The translations under genes were made by a program, and so were the position numbers. DNA of 64,000 nucleotides from an uncultured Eubacteriales bacterium (lineage in GTDB: Bacteria > Bacillota > Clostridia > Oscillospirales > Oscillospiraceae). The notes beneath the pieces were generated by a model, which searched no databases, was not told the origin of the DNA, and saw only the letters and a list, made by a program, of their open reading frames with translations. This document shows positions 41,111 through 48,916 of this stretch, piece after piece; within the stretch, counting starts at the first letter, position 1, and each line of letters begins with the position of its first letter. Where the stretch lies: positions 1 through 64,000 of the forward strand of contig ONBX01000007.1 in the NCBI GenBank assembly GCA_900316205.1, read 5' to 3'.

Positions 41111-41785
41111 TCAGCAGCAGCACATATTCCAGCCACAGAGAGGGCCGAGGCAGAACTGGGACAGGCACAGCGTCATGCAAAGCCGGTCCATGCGAATGCC
41201 GCTTTGATACTCCGTGGTGTAGTTGCGGTAGAAGTCGCCGCCGGTCTCCAGTTGGCGGAGAAGCTCCTGATATTCCTCGCAGTCCGGATCCAGGCGAACG
41301 GCGGTCCTGGCGTCTTCCAGAGCCGCGATCTTATTGCCCTGATACATCTTAGCCACGCCGCTGAGATAATACCAGCGTCCGTCCCGTTCCGACGCGGGGA
41401 CCCCGCTCAGCGCCGTCAGCGCCTCGGGATACATCCGATTGCGGATATAGTTGCGGGCCGCGGTATACTCGCTGCGTTCCGTCCGCCGGGTCTCCTGCTG
41501 ATACCAGGTATAGGGATTGAAGCCGCCGGCACTGTTGAAGCCAGCCCAGCCATAGGGCCCGTAGGCCTGCTGGGCGGCGCCGCCGTCCCAGGTCTGCTGC
41601 TGGGCGGTGCCGTTCTTGATGGCGTCATAGGCGGCGTTCACATCGTGCATCTTTTCTGCGGCGCTCTCATCCCCCGGGTTCAGATCCGGATGATATTTTT
41701 TTGTGAGATCCCGGTAGGCTTTTTTGATCTCCTCGTCGCTGGCGTCGGGAGACACGCCCAGGACCTGATACGGATCCTTCACCAT
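41111..41785 (-). CDS. DnaJ domain protein with cysteine-rich tail
   Basis: 224 residues. The N-terminal J domain (1-66) has the HPD motif (32-34, [12 protein letters not shown]) needed to stimulate DnaK. A Gly/Tyr-rich middle and TPR-like segment follow (about 125-185, [47 protein letters not shown]). The end is CGWNMCCC, several cysteines that could bind metal or anchor. Not canonical DnaJ (no Gly/Phe zinc-finger). It lies 2 bp after the DUF5685 gene; these genes form an unusual conserved clostridial cluster. Confidence 0.85.
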   Translation of the reverse strand: MVKDPYQVLGVSPDASDEEIKKAYRDLTKKYHPDLNPGDESAAEKMHDVNAAYDAIKNGTAQQQTWDGGAAQQAYGPYGWAGFNSAGGFNPYTWYQQETRRTERSEYTAARNYIRNRMYPEALTALSGVPASERDGRWYYLSGVAKMYQGNKIAALEDARTAVRLDPDCEEYQELLRQLETGGDFYRNYTTEYQSGIRMDRLCMTLCLSQFCLGPLCGWNMCCC

Positions 41786-41787
41786 GC

Positions 41788-42612
41788 TTATTCCTTCTTT
41801 TCCCCGTACTTACGGTCAAACTGCGTCCAAAAGCCCAAACAGAGGATATTCTTGAGGATCGATACATCCTGCACCAGGGGCAGCACGTCAAAGGCCCGGA
41901 GGCAATCCCCCATCAGCATCTGCAGCACGGCGCGGAAGCGATCTTTGTTATCCGCAAGGCCATAGTAACGCCGAAAGGGATTATAATGACCGCGGGCAGC
42001 ATCCCCGTCCAGGTCCATGCAGGCGTCCATCACATAGACAGCCCTGCCCAAGGCCTCACCCATACGGCGGAGCGTATCCGCCCAGCGATCCTCCCGCCAT
42101 ACAAAGAGCTCACCCAGGAGCCTGCCGAAGCAGGCAGAGGCCGCGTCCGGGTCCTCCCGGCGTTCCTTCTCCAGGGCGCTCAGCTCCCGCAGGCTCGTCT
42201 GCATCACGGCGCACTGCCGGGGATAGCGCCCACAGACCGCGTCGTAGGCCTTCCGCAGGGCCTTCGCCTCGCCCAGGGCCAGGAGACTTCCGTCGTCCTC
42301 CCAGTTGTCCAGGCACTTGAGATAAGCCAGAGCCAGGTTCAGATCGGCGGCATAAGCCGTGATCTCGCTCCGCTGCCAGGGCCTGGATTGGATCGGGTGT
42401 ACCAGGCAAGGCTCCTCTCCCCCGCTCTCCTCCGGCTCATGCAGCGACTGAAGCAGCAGAATGAGAAAGGTCATATCGTAATTCAGCGTGAGCCGCGCCT
42501 GGATGCCGTGCCGGTCCTGCAGAGTGCGGCACAGGCCGCAGTAACAGGCCTTGTAGCGGCTCAGCTCTTCCGGCGTAAGATGCACGGTATCTGCGGCGAG
42601 GTAGCCGAACAT
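41788..42612 (-). CDS. DUF5685 family protein
   Basis: 274 residues, function unknown. N-terminal cysteines (Cys23, Cys25, Cys28 in [10 protein letters not shown]) are the DUF5685 hallmark and suggest metal binding. The rest is helical, with [18 protein letters not shown] and [23 protein letters not shown]; this Asp-rich pattern recalls terpenoid-synthase-like helices but is too weak to claim. Sits between the DnaJ-domain gene and a zinc-ribbon membrane protein. Confidence 0.8.
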   Translation of the reverse strand: MFGYLAADTVHLTPEELSRYKACYCGLCRTLQDRHGIQARLTLNYDMTFLILLLQSLHEPEESGGEEPCLVHPIQSRPWQRSEITAYAADLNLALAYLKCLDNWEDDGSLLALGEAKALRKAYDAVCGRYPRQCAVMQTSLRELSALEKERREDPDAASACFGRLLGELFVWREDRWADTLRRMGEALGRAVYVMDACMDLDGDAARGHYNPFRRYYGLADNKDRFRAVLQMLMGDCLRAFDVLPLVQDVSILKNILCLGFWTQFDRKYGEKKE

Positions 42613-42613
42613 T

Positions 42614-43018
42614 TCAGGTTTTCCTCACAAAGGAGCTGCCGCACTTGCGGCAGACGATCTTGATCTGCCCCTTACCCTTGGGAACACGAAGCGTGGTACG
42701 GCAGGAAGGGCAGCTGAAAAAGCGGTAATCCTTCCGCTGGAGCCAGCGCTCCTTCAACAGGCGGACAGACGAGACAACGCGGCTGCGCTTTTCCCAGTAC
42801 CAGGCGTTCTCCGTCTGGCGCTTATAGATGTTGCGGGAGAACATGCGAAAATAGCTGTAGCCCAGAAGGACAATGGTAAGAAAATAGGTGATGCGGCTGA
42901 GGCCCGAGGGCAGAAACAAAGACAGCAGCATCAGAACCAGGATGAGCACAAGCAGGAAGCGATTGAAGGCATCGTTCCCGTTTCTGCCAGCCATAAATTG
43001 AAGCAATCTCTGTTTCAT
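42614..43018 (-). CDS. Membrane protein with C-terminal zinc ribbon
   Basis: 134 residues. Two helices (about 20-37 and 43-59) are followed by a basic stretch and a zinc ribbon with Cys103/Cys106 and Cys123/Cys126 (CPSCRTTLRV and CRKCGSSF). Function unknown. First gene of the zinc ribbon-DUF5685-DnaJ run, ending 1 bp before the next ATG, so the three are translated as a unit. Confidence 0.8.
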   Translation of the reverse strand: MKQRLLQFMAGRNGNDAFNRFLLVLILVLMLLSLFLPSGLSRITYFLTIVLLGYSYFRMFSRNIYKRQTENAWYWEKRSRVVSSVRLLKERWLQRKDYRFFSCPSCRTTLRVPKGKGQIKIVCRKCGSSFVRKT

Positions 43019-43091
43019 GTTTTCACCTGCTCGTAATGATTTTCTGAATCATTATTTTACCATAACAGCGCCGCAAAACATCAAGAATCTG

Positions 43092-44165
43092 TTAACAAGA
43101 GCCGCCGCCTTCCCTGCTTTTCAGGCTCAGAAGGACGATCTGCTCGCAAAGCTCCGGGTAACTCATGCCGGCCAGAGCTGCAGCCTTGGGGATCAGGCTG
43201 TTGGGCGTCATGCCGGGGAGGGTGTTGACCTCCAGGCACCAGGCTTTGCCTTCCTCATCCAGGATGAAATCCGTTCTGGAGTACACCGAAAGCCCAAGGG
43301 CATCGTGGATCCGCAGCGCGAGAGAGCTGACCAGATTTTTCTCCTCCTCCGTGAGGGGCGCGGGGCAGATCTCCCGGGCACCCTCCGAGCCGCTCTGGTA
43401 TTTGGAGACATAGTCAAAATCATGCCCCTCCGGCGGAACGATCTCAATGGGGCTGAGGGCCGCGCCGTTGAAGACAGGGACCGTGAGCTCCCGGCCGCGG
43501 ATCTTTTTCTCCACCACGACCCGGTTCCCGTAGCGCAGGACCTCCACCAGAGCAGTGCGGAGTTCTTCCCTTGTTTCAGGCAAAACAACGCCGATGGAGG
43601 AGCCGCCGCCCACTGTCTTCACTGCGCAGGGGCAGGGCAGATTCTGCATCAGCGCGGGAATATCCTCCCTGCTGTATTTCACCTCGCGCCATTCGGCTGT
43701 GGGAACGCCGACGCTTTCCATGATGCGCTTGGCAACGGCCTTGTCCATGGCCATGGCGCTGCCCAGGGGGCCGGAGCCGGTATAGGGAACGCCCAGCAGA
43801 TCCAGCGTCGCCTGGATCTTTCCGTCCTCCCCGTCCGCGCCGTGGAGACCGAGGAAGACGCAGTCCGCCAGCTTGCAAAGCTCCAGGATCCCGGGGCCGA
43901 TACGGCTGGGACTCTTATCTCTGCGGGAGGCGCGGACCTGCTCCAGATCCGGCGCGCTCTTCTCGATGGAAACATTGCCGCAATGTCCGTCCGGCGCGTC
44001 AAAGAGCGCCTCCAGCGATCCCTCCACATCTTCCAGGCCCATATAGAGATCGGTGAACACAGCCTGATGGCCAAGGCTCCGCAGCGCTCTGCAGATCGAC
44101 GTGGCGCTGACCAGAGAGACATGCCGCTCGGTGCTGATGCCGCCGCCCAAAACAACGATTTTCAA
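43092..44165 (-). CDS. ddl: D-alanine--D-alanine ligase
   Basis: Joins two D-alanines for the peptidoglycan stem. The 357-residue product is an ATP-grasp enzyme: N-terminal VVLGGGISTERHVSLVSA, LHGADGEDGKIQATLDLLGVPYTGSG, MDKAVAKRIMESVGVPTAEW and C-terminal CLEVNTLPGMTPNSLIPKAAALAGM. Slightly long because of an insert after position 60. A D-Ala-D-Lac or D-Ser variant cannot be excluded from sequence alone. Separate from the mur cluster. Confidence 0.94.
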   Translation of the reverse strand: MKIVVLGGGISTERHVSLVSATSICRALRSLGHQAVFTDLYMGLEDVEGSLEALFDAPDGHCGNVSIEKSAPDLEQVRASRRDKSPSRIGPGILELCKLADCVFLGLHGADGEDGKIQATLDLLGVPYTGSGPLGSAMAMDKAVAKRIMESVGVPTAEWREVKYSREDIPALMQNLPCPCAVKTVGGGSSIGVVLPETREELRTALVEVLRYGNRVVVEKKIRGRELTVPVFNGAALSPIEIVPPEGHDFDYVSKYQSGSEGAREICPAPLTEEEKNLVSSLALRIHDALGLSVYSRTDFILDEEGKAWCLEVNTLPGMTPNSLIPKAAALAGMSYPELCEQIVLLSLKSREGGGSC

Positions 44166-44278
44166 AGCATTACCCTTCTTTCCGGTTTTGCATACCTTGA
44201 TAGCATATCACCCCGGCGCCGCTTGCACAAGTCTTTTTTCTGCGGACAGTCCAAAAGGAAAAGAAATGAAAAAAAATC

Positions 44279-44306
44279 TTGACATTCTTTCAATTTGTGA
44301 TATTAT
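44279..44306 (+). promoter_or_regulatory. Sigma-A promoter for the tRNA pair
   Basis: TTGACA (44279-44284), 16-bp spacer and TATTAT (44301-44306), about 13 bp before the mature tRNA-Gly. Confidence 0.7.
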
Positions 44307-44319
44307 ACCCCTTGCTGAT

Positions 44320-44395
44320 GCGGGCATAGCTCATCCGGTAGAGCGCCACCTTGCCAAGGTGGAGGTAGCGAGTTCGAGCCTCGTTGCCCGCTCCA
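44320..44395 (+). tRNA. tRNA-Gly (GCC)
   Basis: Acceptor arms GCGGGCA/TGCCCGC, D arm with AGCTCATCCGGTAGAGC, anticodon stem CCACC/GGTGG around TTGCCAA (anticodon GCC), T arm GAGTTCGAGCCTC and encoded CCA. Confidence 0.97.
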
Positions 44396-44434
44396 TTCAA
44401 AACCTGTTGCGTTTGCAATGGGTTTTTTTCATAC

Positions 44435-44517
44435 GCGGGTATGGTGGAATTGGCAGACACGCTGGATTTAGGTTCCAGTGGGCAACCGTGCAGGTTCAAG
44501 TCCTGTTACCCGCACCA
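44435..44517 (+). tRNA. tRNA-Leu (UAG)
   Basis: Class II tRNA: acceptor GCGGGTA/TACCCGC, anticodon stem CTGGA/TCCAG around TTTAGGT (anticodon TAG), a long variable arm TGGGCAACCGTG, T loop GGTTCAAGTCC and encoded CCA. 39 bp after tRNA-Gly. Confidence 0.97.
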
Positions 44518-44560
44518 GAAAAGGCACCCAAAAGGGTGCCTTTTCTGGTGCGGGTAACAG
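44503..44560 (+). repeat. 27-bp perfect inverted repeat including the tRNA-Leu 3' end
   Basis: Left arm 44503-44529 contains the last 15 bases of tRNA-Leu with CCA; right arm 44534-44560 is its exact complement, with an AAAA loop. The inner part (AAAAGGCACCC/GGGTGCCTTTT) works as the tRNA terminator; the outer 16 bp extends into the tRNA. Confidence 0.9.
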
Positions 44561-44765
44561 AGCAGCTTGGTTCTGCCCGCGCACAGCGCGGCGGCAGCGA
44601 CGGAAGCCGCTTATGCGGCTTCCTAGTCCCTTTAGGGAGTTCAAGTTCTGATGTTCGTGAGATACTACAATGGATTCCTTTGTCTGACTGCTTTCTGCCT
44701 CTTTCCCATATTTTCAAGCTGTGCTATACTGTCATCAACACCTGCAGGAAGGGGGCCGACAATCA
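44561..44765. other. Hairpin-rich spacer after tRNA-Leu
   Basis: No gene seen. It holds a perfect hairpin GGAAGCCGC-TTAT-GCGGCTTCC (44602-44623), then TCCCTTTAGGGA. The origin is unclear. Confidence 0.5.
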
Positions 44766-45503
44766 ATGATCTACAATAATGTCACCGATACGCTGCGTCA
44801 ATGGTGCATAGAATACGGGCAAATGGGCTTGAGCATGTATGCTTTTCAAGGCGGTCCCTCTTCCCTTCTATATCGTGTGCCTTATGATCTTGCCTTCTGG
44901 CTCGGAACACTGACCGATCGTGACTTTTCCGATTATGCTTCCTATTTCCAGGCCGTCCGGGATCTGCTCCCCGTACCCATTACGCCGCCTCTGGGGCATG
45001 AACCCACTAAGATCGAGCAATACTATATACAAAATACCGAGCTGGCTTTTTTGGAACAGTTCTCCCTTCTTGCGCCAGACTGCCCCTTCCCTGGGATCCC
45101 CTATTTCCGCGTTCTTCCGGAAGCGGAAGCCTCTTCCGTAAAAGGCAAGCTTGCCGAGCTCTGGGACTGTCGTGAAAACCAATACTGGTATCCGCTTTCC
45201 GCTGTGTCGATTCCAACCGATCAGCTCTGCTATGTCTCGACCTCATCCCTGGAAGGACATCTGGATGAGCTTGGCGCTCTTCTCCTGCTTTCCGAAAAGC
45301 ACGCCTTTTGCGTGGGGGAAAGCTGGTTCAACTTACCCAACTGCGTGGAAACGGGAGAGCTTTCCGACTATGCAGGCAGCGAGTGCTTCTATGCGGCAAA
45401 GGATTATCGTTGGCTGATCTATTTCTCCCATGAGGACACCGTGAGCTTTGCAGGGAGCATCGTTCCCATGATAAAAGAACGTTTCGGGGAGGCATCAAAA
45501 TGA
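44766..45503 (+). CDS. Hypothetical protein A of a two-gene unit beside tRNA-Leu
   Basis: 245 residues, not recognised. Acidic and aromatic-rich, without signal peptide or membrane helix. Notable stretches: GGPSSLLYRVPYDLAFWLGTLTD, FAVRDLLPVP-like region and YFSHEDTVSFAGSIVPMIKERFG at the end, the last resembling C-termini of bacterial immunity-type proteins (weak). ATG at 44766 has GGAAGGGGG upstream. Codon usage is somewhat richer in A/T than neighbouring genes. It overlaps the next gene by 4 bp, so the two are a coupled pair. Confidence 0.75.
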   Translation: MIYNNVTDTLRQWCIEYGQMGLSMYAFQGGPSSLLYRVPYDLAFWLGTLTDRDFSDYASYFQAVRDLLPVPITPPLGHEPTKIEQYYIQNTELAFLEQFSLLAPDCPFPGIPYFRVLPEAEASSVKGKLAELWDCRENQYWYPLSAVSIPTDQLCYVSTSSLEGHLDELGALLLLSEKHAFCVGESWFNLPNCVETGELSDYAGSECFYAAKDYRWLIYFSHEDTVSFAGSIVPMIKERFGEASK

Positions 45504-46129
45504 AAAAAGCAGCGCTTCAAAAAACCATAGCAGAGATTTGCCATGGTTTCGGCTTTGAAAAAAGCAAAGGCAGCGACTATACCAGACTTGACGAAAAGGG
45601 CGACCTTCGCTTTGTTCTGCGGATCCCCGACGGCAAAAAAGGCTTTGTCTTTGGCGCGCAGTTTCCGGATTTGGGAGAAAGCGACGGGCTCCTTTCCCAC
45701 TGCATGCTGCGGCAATTTGATTTCGCCTATGAACTTGCTTATGGCGATACGAAGGAATACACAGCGGAAGAGATTCAGAGTTCAGCGGAAATCGTATTGG
45801 ACTTCTATCGTCCCTATTGGGAGCTTGGCCTCCCCTACCTGCGCGAAAAGTCCAAAGAATGGACTTTCGGAGATCTGAACGATGCTCTGCGCAATCAAAT
45901 CCTTCTTCGGCTGGGCCTATCCCCCATCGACCCTTATTCCGAGGAATACCTGAGGGAAACTGCGGAAAAGCTCAGGGAACGCGGAGAGCAGATCATCACA
46001 CTGGAGGAGTATCTTTCCCATCAGGATTTCTATGACAGATACCGGGAACTTGGTGCCGAGATCCGTGTTGAGGAAAAGCAGGGCAAGGTGATCATCGATT
46101 TTCATCAGCCCAGATGGTTTTCCCGCTGA
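45500..46129 (+). CDS. Hypothetical protein B of a two-gene unit beside tRNA-Leu
   Basis: 209 residues, not recognised. Starts MKKAALQKTIAEICHGFGFEKSKGSDYTRL and continues VLRIPDGKKGFVFGAQFPD, an arrangement reminiscent of DUF4304-type proteins that often occur with toxin systems; this similarity is only suggestive. No membrane segment. The ATG overlaps the stop of protein A (ATGA). A GC hairpin without T run (46158-46179) follows. Confidence 0.75.
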   Translation: MKKAALQKTIAEICHGFGFEKSKGSDYTRLDEKGDLRFVLRIPDGKKGFVFGAQFPDLGESDGLLSHCMLRQFDFAYELAYGDTKEYTAEEIQSSAEIVLDFYRPYWELGLPYLREKSKEWTFGDLNDALRNQILLRLGLSPIDPYSEEYLRETAEKLRERGEQIITLEEYLSHQDFYDRYRELGAEIRVEEKQGKVIIDFHQPRWFSR

Positions 46130-46377
46130 GCGAAAGCTCAAAAGAAAAAACGCAAAAGCGGGGCGCAGATGCGCCCCGCCCGCGGTTATCCGTCCCGTTT
46201 TCCGGGAAAAACCGGTCTTCCGCTTGACATTTTTCCGGTTTGGATGTATCTCTATAGAGTCTCTTTCGAGATCGCACCCAAAGTCTCTGTCTCTCCGAAA
46301 AGCTGTCCGCCCTTAGTATGTGCAATGCAGCAAGGCTTACGCAGGAAGCTTTTCCCTTCTGAAAAAGGAGTTTTTTC
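46130..46377. other. Spacer before bofA
   Basis: About 250 bp without a gene. It holds the hairpin GCGGGGCGC-AGAT-GCGCCCCGC at 46158-46179 (no T tract) and a TTGACA at 46225 whose -10 partner is unclear. A sporulation-sigma promoter for bofA may lie here, but I could not assign one. Confidence 0.4.
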
Positions 46378-46683
46378 GTGGATAAACTTGAACTTTTGAA
46401 ACAGTTTCTCGCTTCCGGACACCTTCCCTTCGCGGCCCTCTCCGCCGGCGGGCTGGTCATCATCGTGTTTCTGGTGATGCTGCTGGCCAAGCCCCTGGGG
46501 AAGATCGTGAAGCTGCTGCTGCACGCGGTGCTGGGCTTCGCGCTGCTCTTCGTGCTGAACACCTACGTGCCGCTGGAGTTTCTGCATCTGGAGCCCAGCC
46601 TTGCCAACTGCATCGTGGCCGGCGTGGGCGGCGTCCCCGGCGTGATCTTACTGCTGCTTTTTCAATACTTTATCGCGCAATGA
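46378..46683 (+). CDS. bofA: BofA family pro-sigma-K processing inhibitor
   Basis: 101-residue membrane protein of the sporulation mother cell; in B. subtilis BofA restrains the SpoIVFB protease that activates sigma-K. Three hydrophobic segments (about 19-37, 41-58, 75-98) and the family pattern AKPLGKIVKLLLHAVLGFALLFVLNTYVP with C-terminal GGVPGVILLLLFQYF. Starts with GTG at 46378, AAAAAGGAGTTTTTTC upstream. The sigK gene is also in this window, about 14 kb away. Confidence 0.9.
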   Translation: MDKLELLKQFLASGHLPFAALSAGGLVIIVFLVMLLAKPLGKIVKLLLHAVLGFALLFVLNTYVPLEFLHLEPSLANCIVAGVGGVPGVILLLLFQYFIAQ

Positions 46684-46693
46684 AATAAGAACT

Positions 46694-46733
46694 CACGGGA
46701 GGATCCAAAGAAACGGATCCTCCCGTGTTTTTT
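46694..46733. terminator. Bidirectional terminator
   Basis: Perfect 13-bp arms CACGGGAGGATCC/GGATCCTCCCGTG (46694-46706, 46715-46727) with TTTTTTAT on the plus strand. Between convergent bofA and the HAD gene. Confidence 0.85.
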
Positions 46734-47430
46734 ATAAAAGCCCGATCGAGACGAGAAATGCCGGCAGTTCGGAAATCGATCTGATCTCCGCCTCCGGCAC
46801 GATGTCCGGCCTGCCGGGACGTCCCTGGGGATTGAGCCAGCAGGTGTGCATCCCGCTGCGGATACCGCCCTGAATATCCGAGGTAAGGCTGTCCCCCACC
46901 ATCACGGCGCGGGACGCTTCAAAGTCCGGGATCCTTGCGATGCAGCGGCCGTAGTATTCCTCCGAGGGCTTGTCCGCTCCCATGAGCTCGGAAATGAAGA
47001 TATCTTCAAAATAGGGGCCGATGCCGGAGCTTGCAATCCGTGACTCCTGCACGGCGGCACAGCCGTTGGAGGCCAGGAAAAGCCGCGCTCTGCCTTGCAG
47101 TCCCCGCAGCAGCTCTTCCGCGCCTGGGATGAAACGGTGTCCGTCCGCCAGGAGTTCTTCATAACGACGCCCCACCTCCTCCGCGGAGGCGGCGATTCCC
47201 TGCTCCTCAAAGAGAAGCTGGAAACGGCGCACCAGCACCTGCTCCCGGGTCAGAATGCCCCTCTCCAGCAGCTCCCACTGGCTGCGGTTGATGTCGCTGT
47301 AGCGGTCCAGGATCTCAGGTCTCGGGTCAAGGCCCGCTTCCCGGAAGGCCCGGGACAAAGCCCGCTGCTCCGCCCAGTGAAAATCCAGGATGGTATCATC
47401 CAGATCCAGAAAAACAAGAGGCTTTTTCAT
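46732..47430 (-). CDS. HAD family hydrolase, YjjG/noncanonical pyrimidine nucleotidase-like
   Basis: 232 residues: motif I VFLDLDDTILDFHWAE (Asp9, Asp11), cap domain, motif II FLASNG, and motif IV AVMVGDSLTSDIQGGIRSGMHTCWLNPQGRP. The DDTILDF version and length fit the YjjG nucleotidase group, so a nucleotidase is likely. It overlaps the murF stop by 4 bp, hence coupled translation with murF. Confidence 0.88.
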   Translation of the reverse strand: MKKPLVFLDLDDTILDFHWAEQRALSRAFREAGLDPRPEILDRYSDINRSQWELLERGILTREQVLVRRFQLLFEEQGIAASAEEVGRRYEELLADGHRFIPGAEELLRGLQGRARLFLASNGCAAVQESRIASSGIGPYFEDIFISELMGADKPSEEYYGRCIARIPDFEASRAVMVGDSLTSDIQGGIRSGMHTCWLNPQGRPGRPDIVPEAEIRSISELPAFLVSIGLL

Positions 47431-48773
47431 AGCGTTTTCAGAGCCTCCGCGATAGATTCAAAGTGCATGCCGCGAGATGCCTTCACCAGCACCCGGTCTC
47501 CCTGCCGGATGATCTCCGGGAGCAGTCGAAGAAGTTCCTCCCGGTCCGGGAACCAGCGGCCCCGTTCTCCCGCGCCGAGAGCCATTTCCCGGGAAAGAGG
47601 TCCGGTGCAGAGGATCAGGTCGACACCCTTTTCCGCGGCGTAGGCGCCGGCGTCCCGGTGCATCTCCCTCTCTCCGGGGCCAAGTTCCAGCATATCGCCA
47701 AAGACACAGACGTGCCGTCCCGCCAGCTGCATGAGGGAATCCACCCCGCATTTCACCGAATCGGGATTGGCATTGTAGCTGTCGTCGATGAGGGTGATCT
47801 TCCCGGTCTCCGTGACGGCGGCGCGGCTGCCTACGGTTTCATAGGCGGCGATGCCCCGGATGATCTCCTCCTCGGTAAGTCCCAGGGTCAGTCCCACCGC
47901 AGCCCCTTCCAGTGCGGCATAGATCATATGATTGCCGAAGGACGGAATGCGGACCGCCATTTCTCCGCCGTCATAGAGGATCGTGCAGGCGGTATGACCC
48001 TGTTCGTCCACCCGGATATCCCGTGCGCGTATATCGCAATGATCTCCCAAGCCGAAGCTCAGCTTCTTCTGGGAGCACTCCAGCGAGCACAGCAGATCGT
48101 CGTCCCCGTTCACGATGACGACGCCATTTTCGTCCATGCCCTCCAGCATCTCGGTCTTGGCCTGAAACACACCTCTGCGGTCATGGAGAAACTCCAGGTG
48201 GGCATGACCGATCACCGTAAATACCGCCACCGTGGGATGAACGATCTTCGTCAGCGCCCGCATTTCTCCAAAGCCGGAAATGCCCATCTCCACCACGGCG
48301 GCCTCATGTTCCGGCTCGATGCGGGAGATCGTCATGGGAACGCCGATCTGATTGTTGAGATTTCTATCTGTTTTCAGCACCCGGAAGCGCTGCTCCAGGA
48401 CGGAAGCGATCATCTCCTTGGCGGAGGTCTTGCCAACGCTGCCGGTGATGCCGATCATGGGGATCATAAGGTCCCGCCGGTATTCCGCGGCGATCTTTTC
48501 CAGTGCCGTCTGCACATCTTCAACAAGGAGAATGGGCCGCGTCTCCCCTTCCGGGATCCGCTGGGCCAGGCAGCAGGCCGCGCCCTTTTGAAAGGCCGCG
48601 GCAATATAATCGTGCCCGTCCACATTCTCGCCCTTATAGGCCACGAAAAGGTCCCCGGGCCGAACCTGGCGACTGTCGATGATGATCCGGTCCAGTTCCG
48701 AATTGCCGTCAAAAGCGCCGCAGAGCCGTCCGCCGGAGGCTTTTTCGGCGCGCAGTAAAGTCATATTCTTCAT
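47427..48773 (-). CDS. murF: UDP-N-acetylmuramoyl-tripeptide--D-alanyl-D-alanine ligase MurF
   Basis: Adds D-Ala-D-Ala to UDP-MurNAc-tripeptide, the product of Ddl. 448 residues: N-terminal substrate domain (IDSRQVRPGDLFVAYKGENVDGHDYI), ATP loop GITGSVGKTSAKEMI, HLEFLHDRRGVFQAK, and YNANPDSVKCGVDSL and VFGDMLELGPGEREMH toward the C-terminus, the last typical of MurF. ATG at 48773 has ATGGAGGAACGGAT; earlier in-frame ATGs cover the promoter. First of two genes with the HAD hydrolase. Confidence 0.95.
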   Translation of the reverse strand: MKNMTLLRAEKASGGRLCGAFDGNSELDRIIIDSRQVRPGDLFVAYKGENVDGHDYIAAAFQKGAACCLAQRIPEGETRPILLVEDVQTALEKIAAEYRRDLMIPMIGITGSVGKTSAKEMIASVLEQRFRVLKTDRNLNNQIGVPMTISRIEPEHEAAVVEMGISGFGEMRALTKIVHPTVAVFTVIGHAHLEFLHDRRGVFQAKTEMLEGMDENGVVIVNGDDDLLCSLECSQKKLSFGLGDHCDIRARDIRVDEQGHTACTILYDGGEMAVRIPSFGNHMIYAALEGAAVGLTLGLTEEEIIRGIAAYETVGSRAAVTETGKITLIDDSYNANPDSVKCGVDSLMQLAGRHVCVFGDMLELGPGEREMHRDAGAYAAEKGVDLILCTGPLSREMALGAGERGRWFPDREELLRLLPEIIRQGDRVLVKASRGMHFESIAEALKTL

Positions 48774-48793
48774 ATCCGTTCCTCCATGTTCAG

Positions 48794-48822
48794 AGTATAG
48801 CATATGCGCCCACAGCATGCAA
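48794..48822 (-). promoter_or_regulatory. Sigma-A promoter for murF-HAD
   Basis: Minus-strand TTGCAT (48817-48822), 17-bp spacer and TATACT (48794-48799). Confidence 0.75.
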
Positions 48823-48852
48823 AAGAATTCCGCGCCGTTTCGAAAAAAAGTA

Positions 48853-48881
48853 GTGCAATCACAGGATAGATATGCTATACT
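48853..48881 (+). promoter_or_regulatory. Sigma-A promoter for the exonuclease gene
   Basis: GTGCAA (48853-48858), 17-bp spacer and TATACT (48876-48881), 36 bp before the ATG; divergent from the murF promoter. Confidence 0.65.
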
Positions 48882-48916
48882 GTTGCGGTGAAATTGAGAA
48901 ATAAGAGGACAGACCT

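Noticed and set aside
44320..46129. Integrated mobile island at the tRNA pair
   Set aside because: No integrase and no second att copy of the tRNA end in direct orientation within the window; only an inverted copy exists. Kept as an observation.
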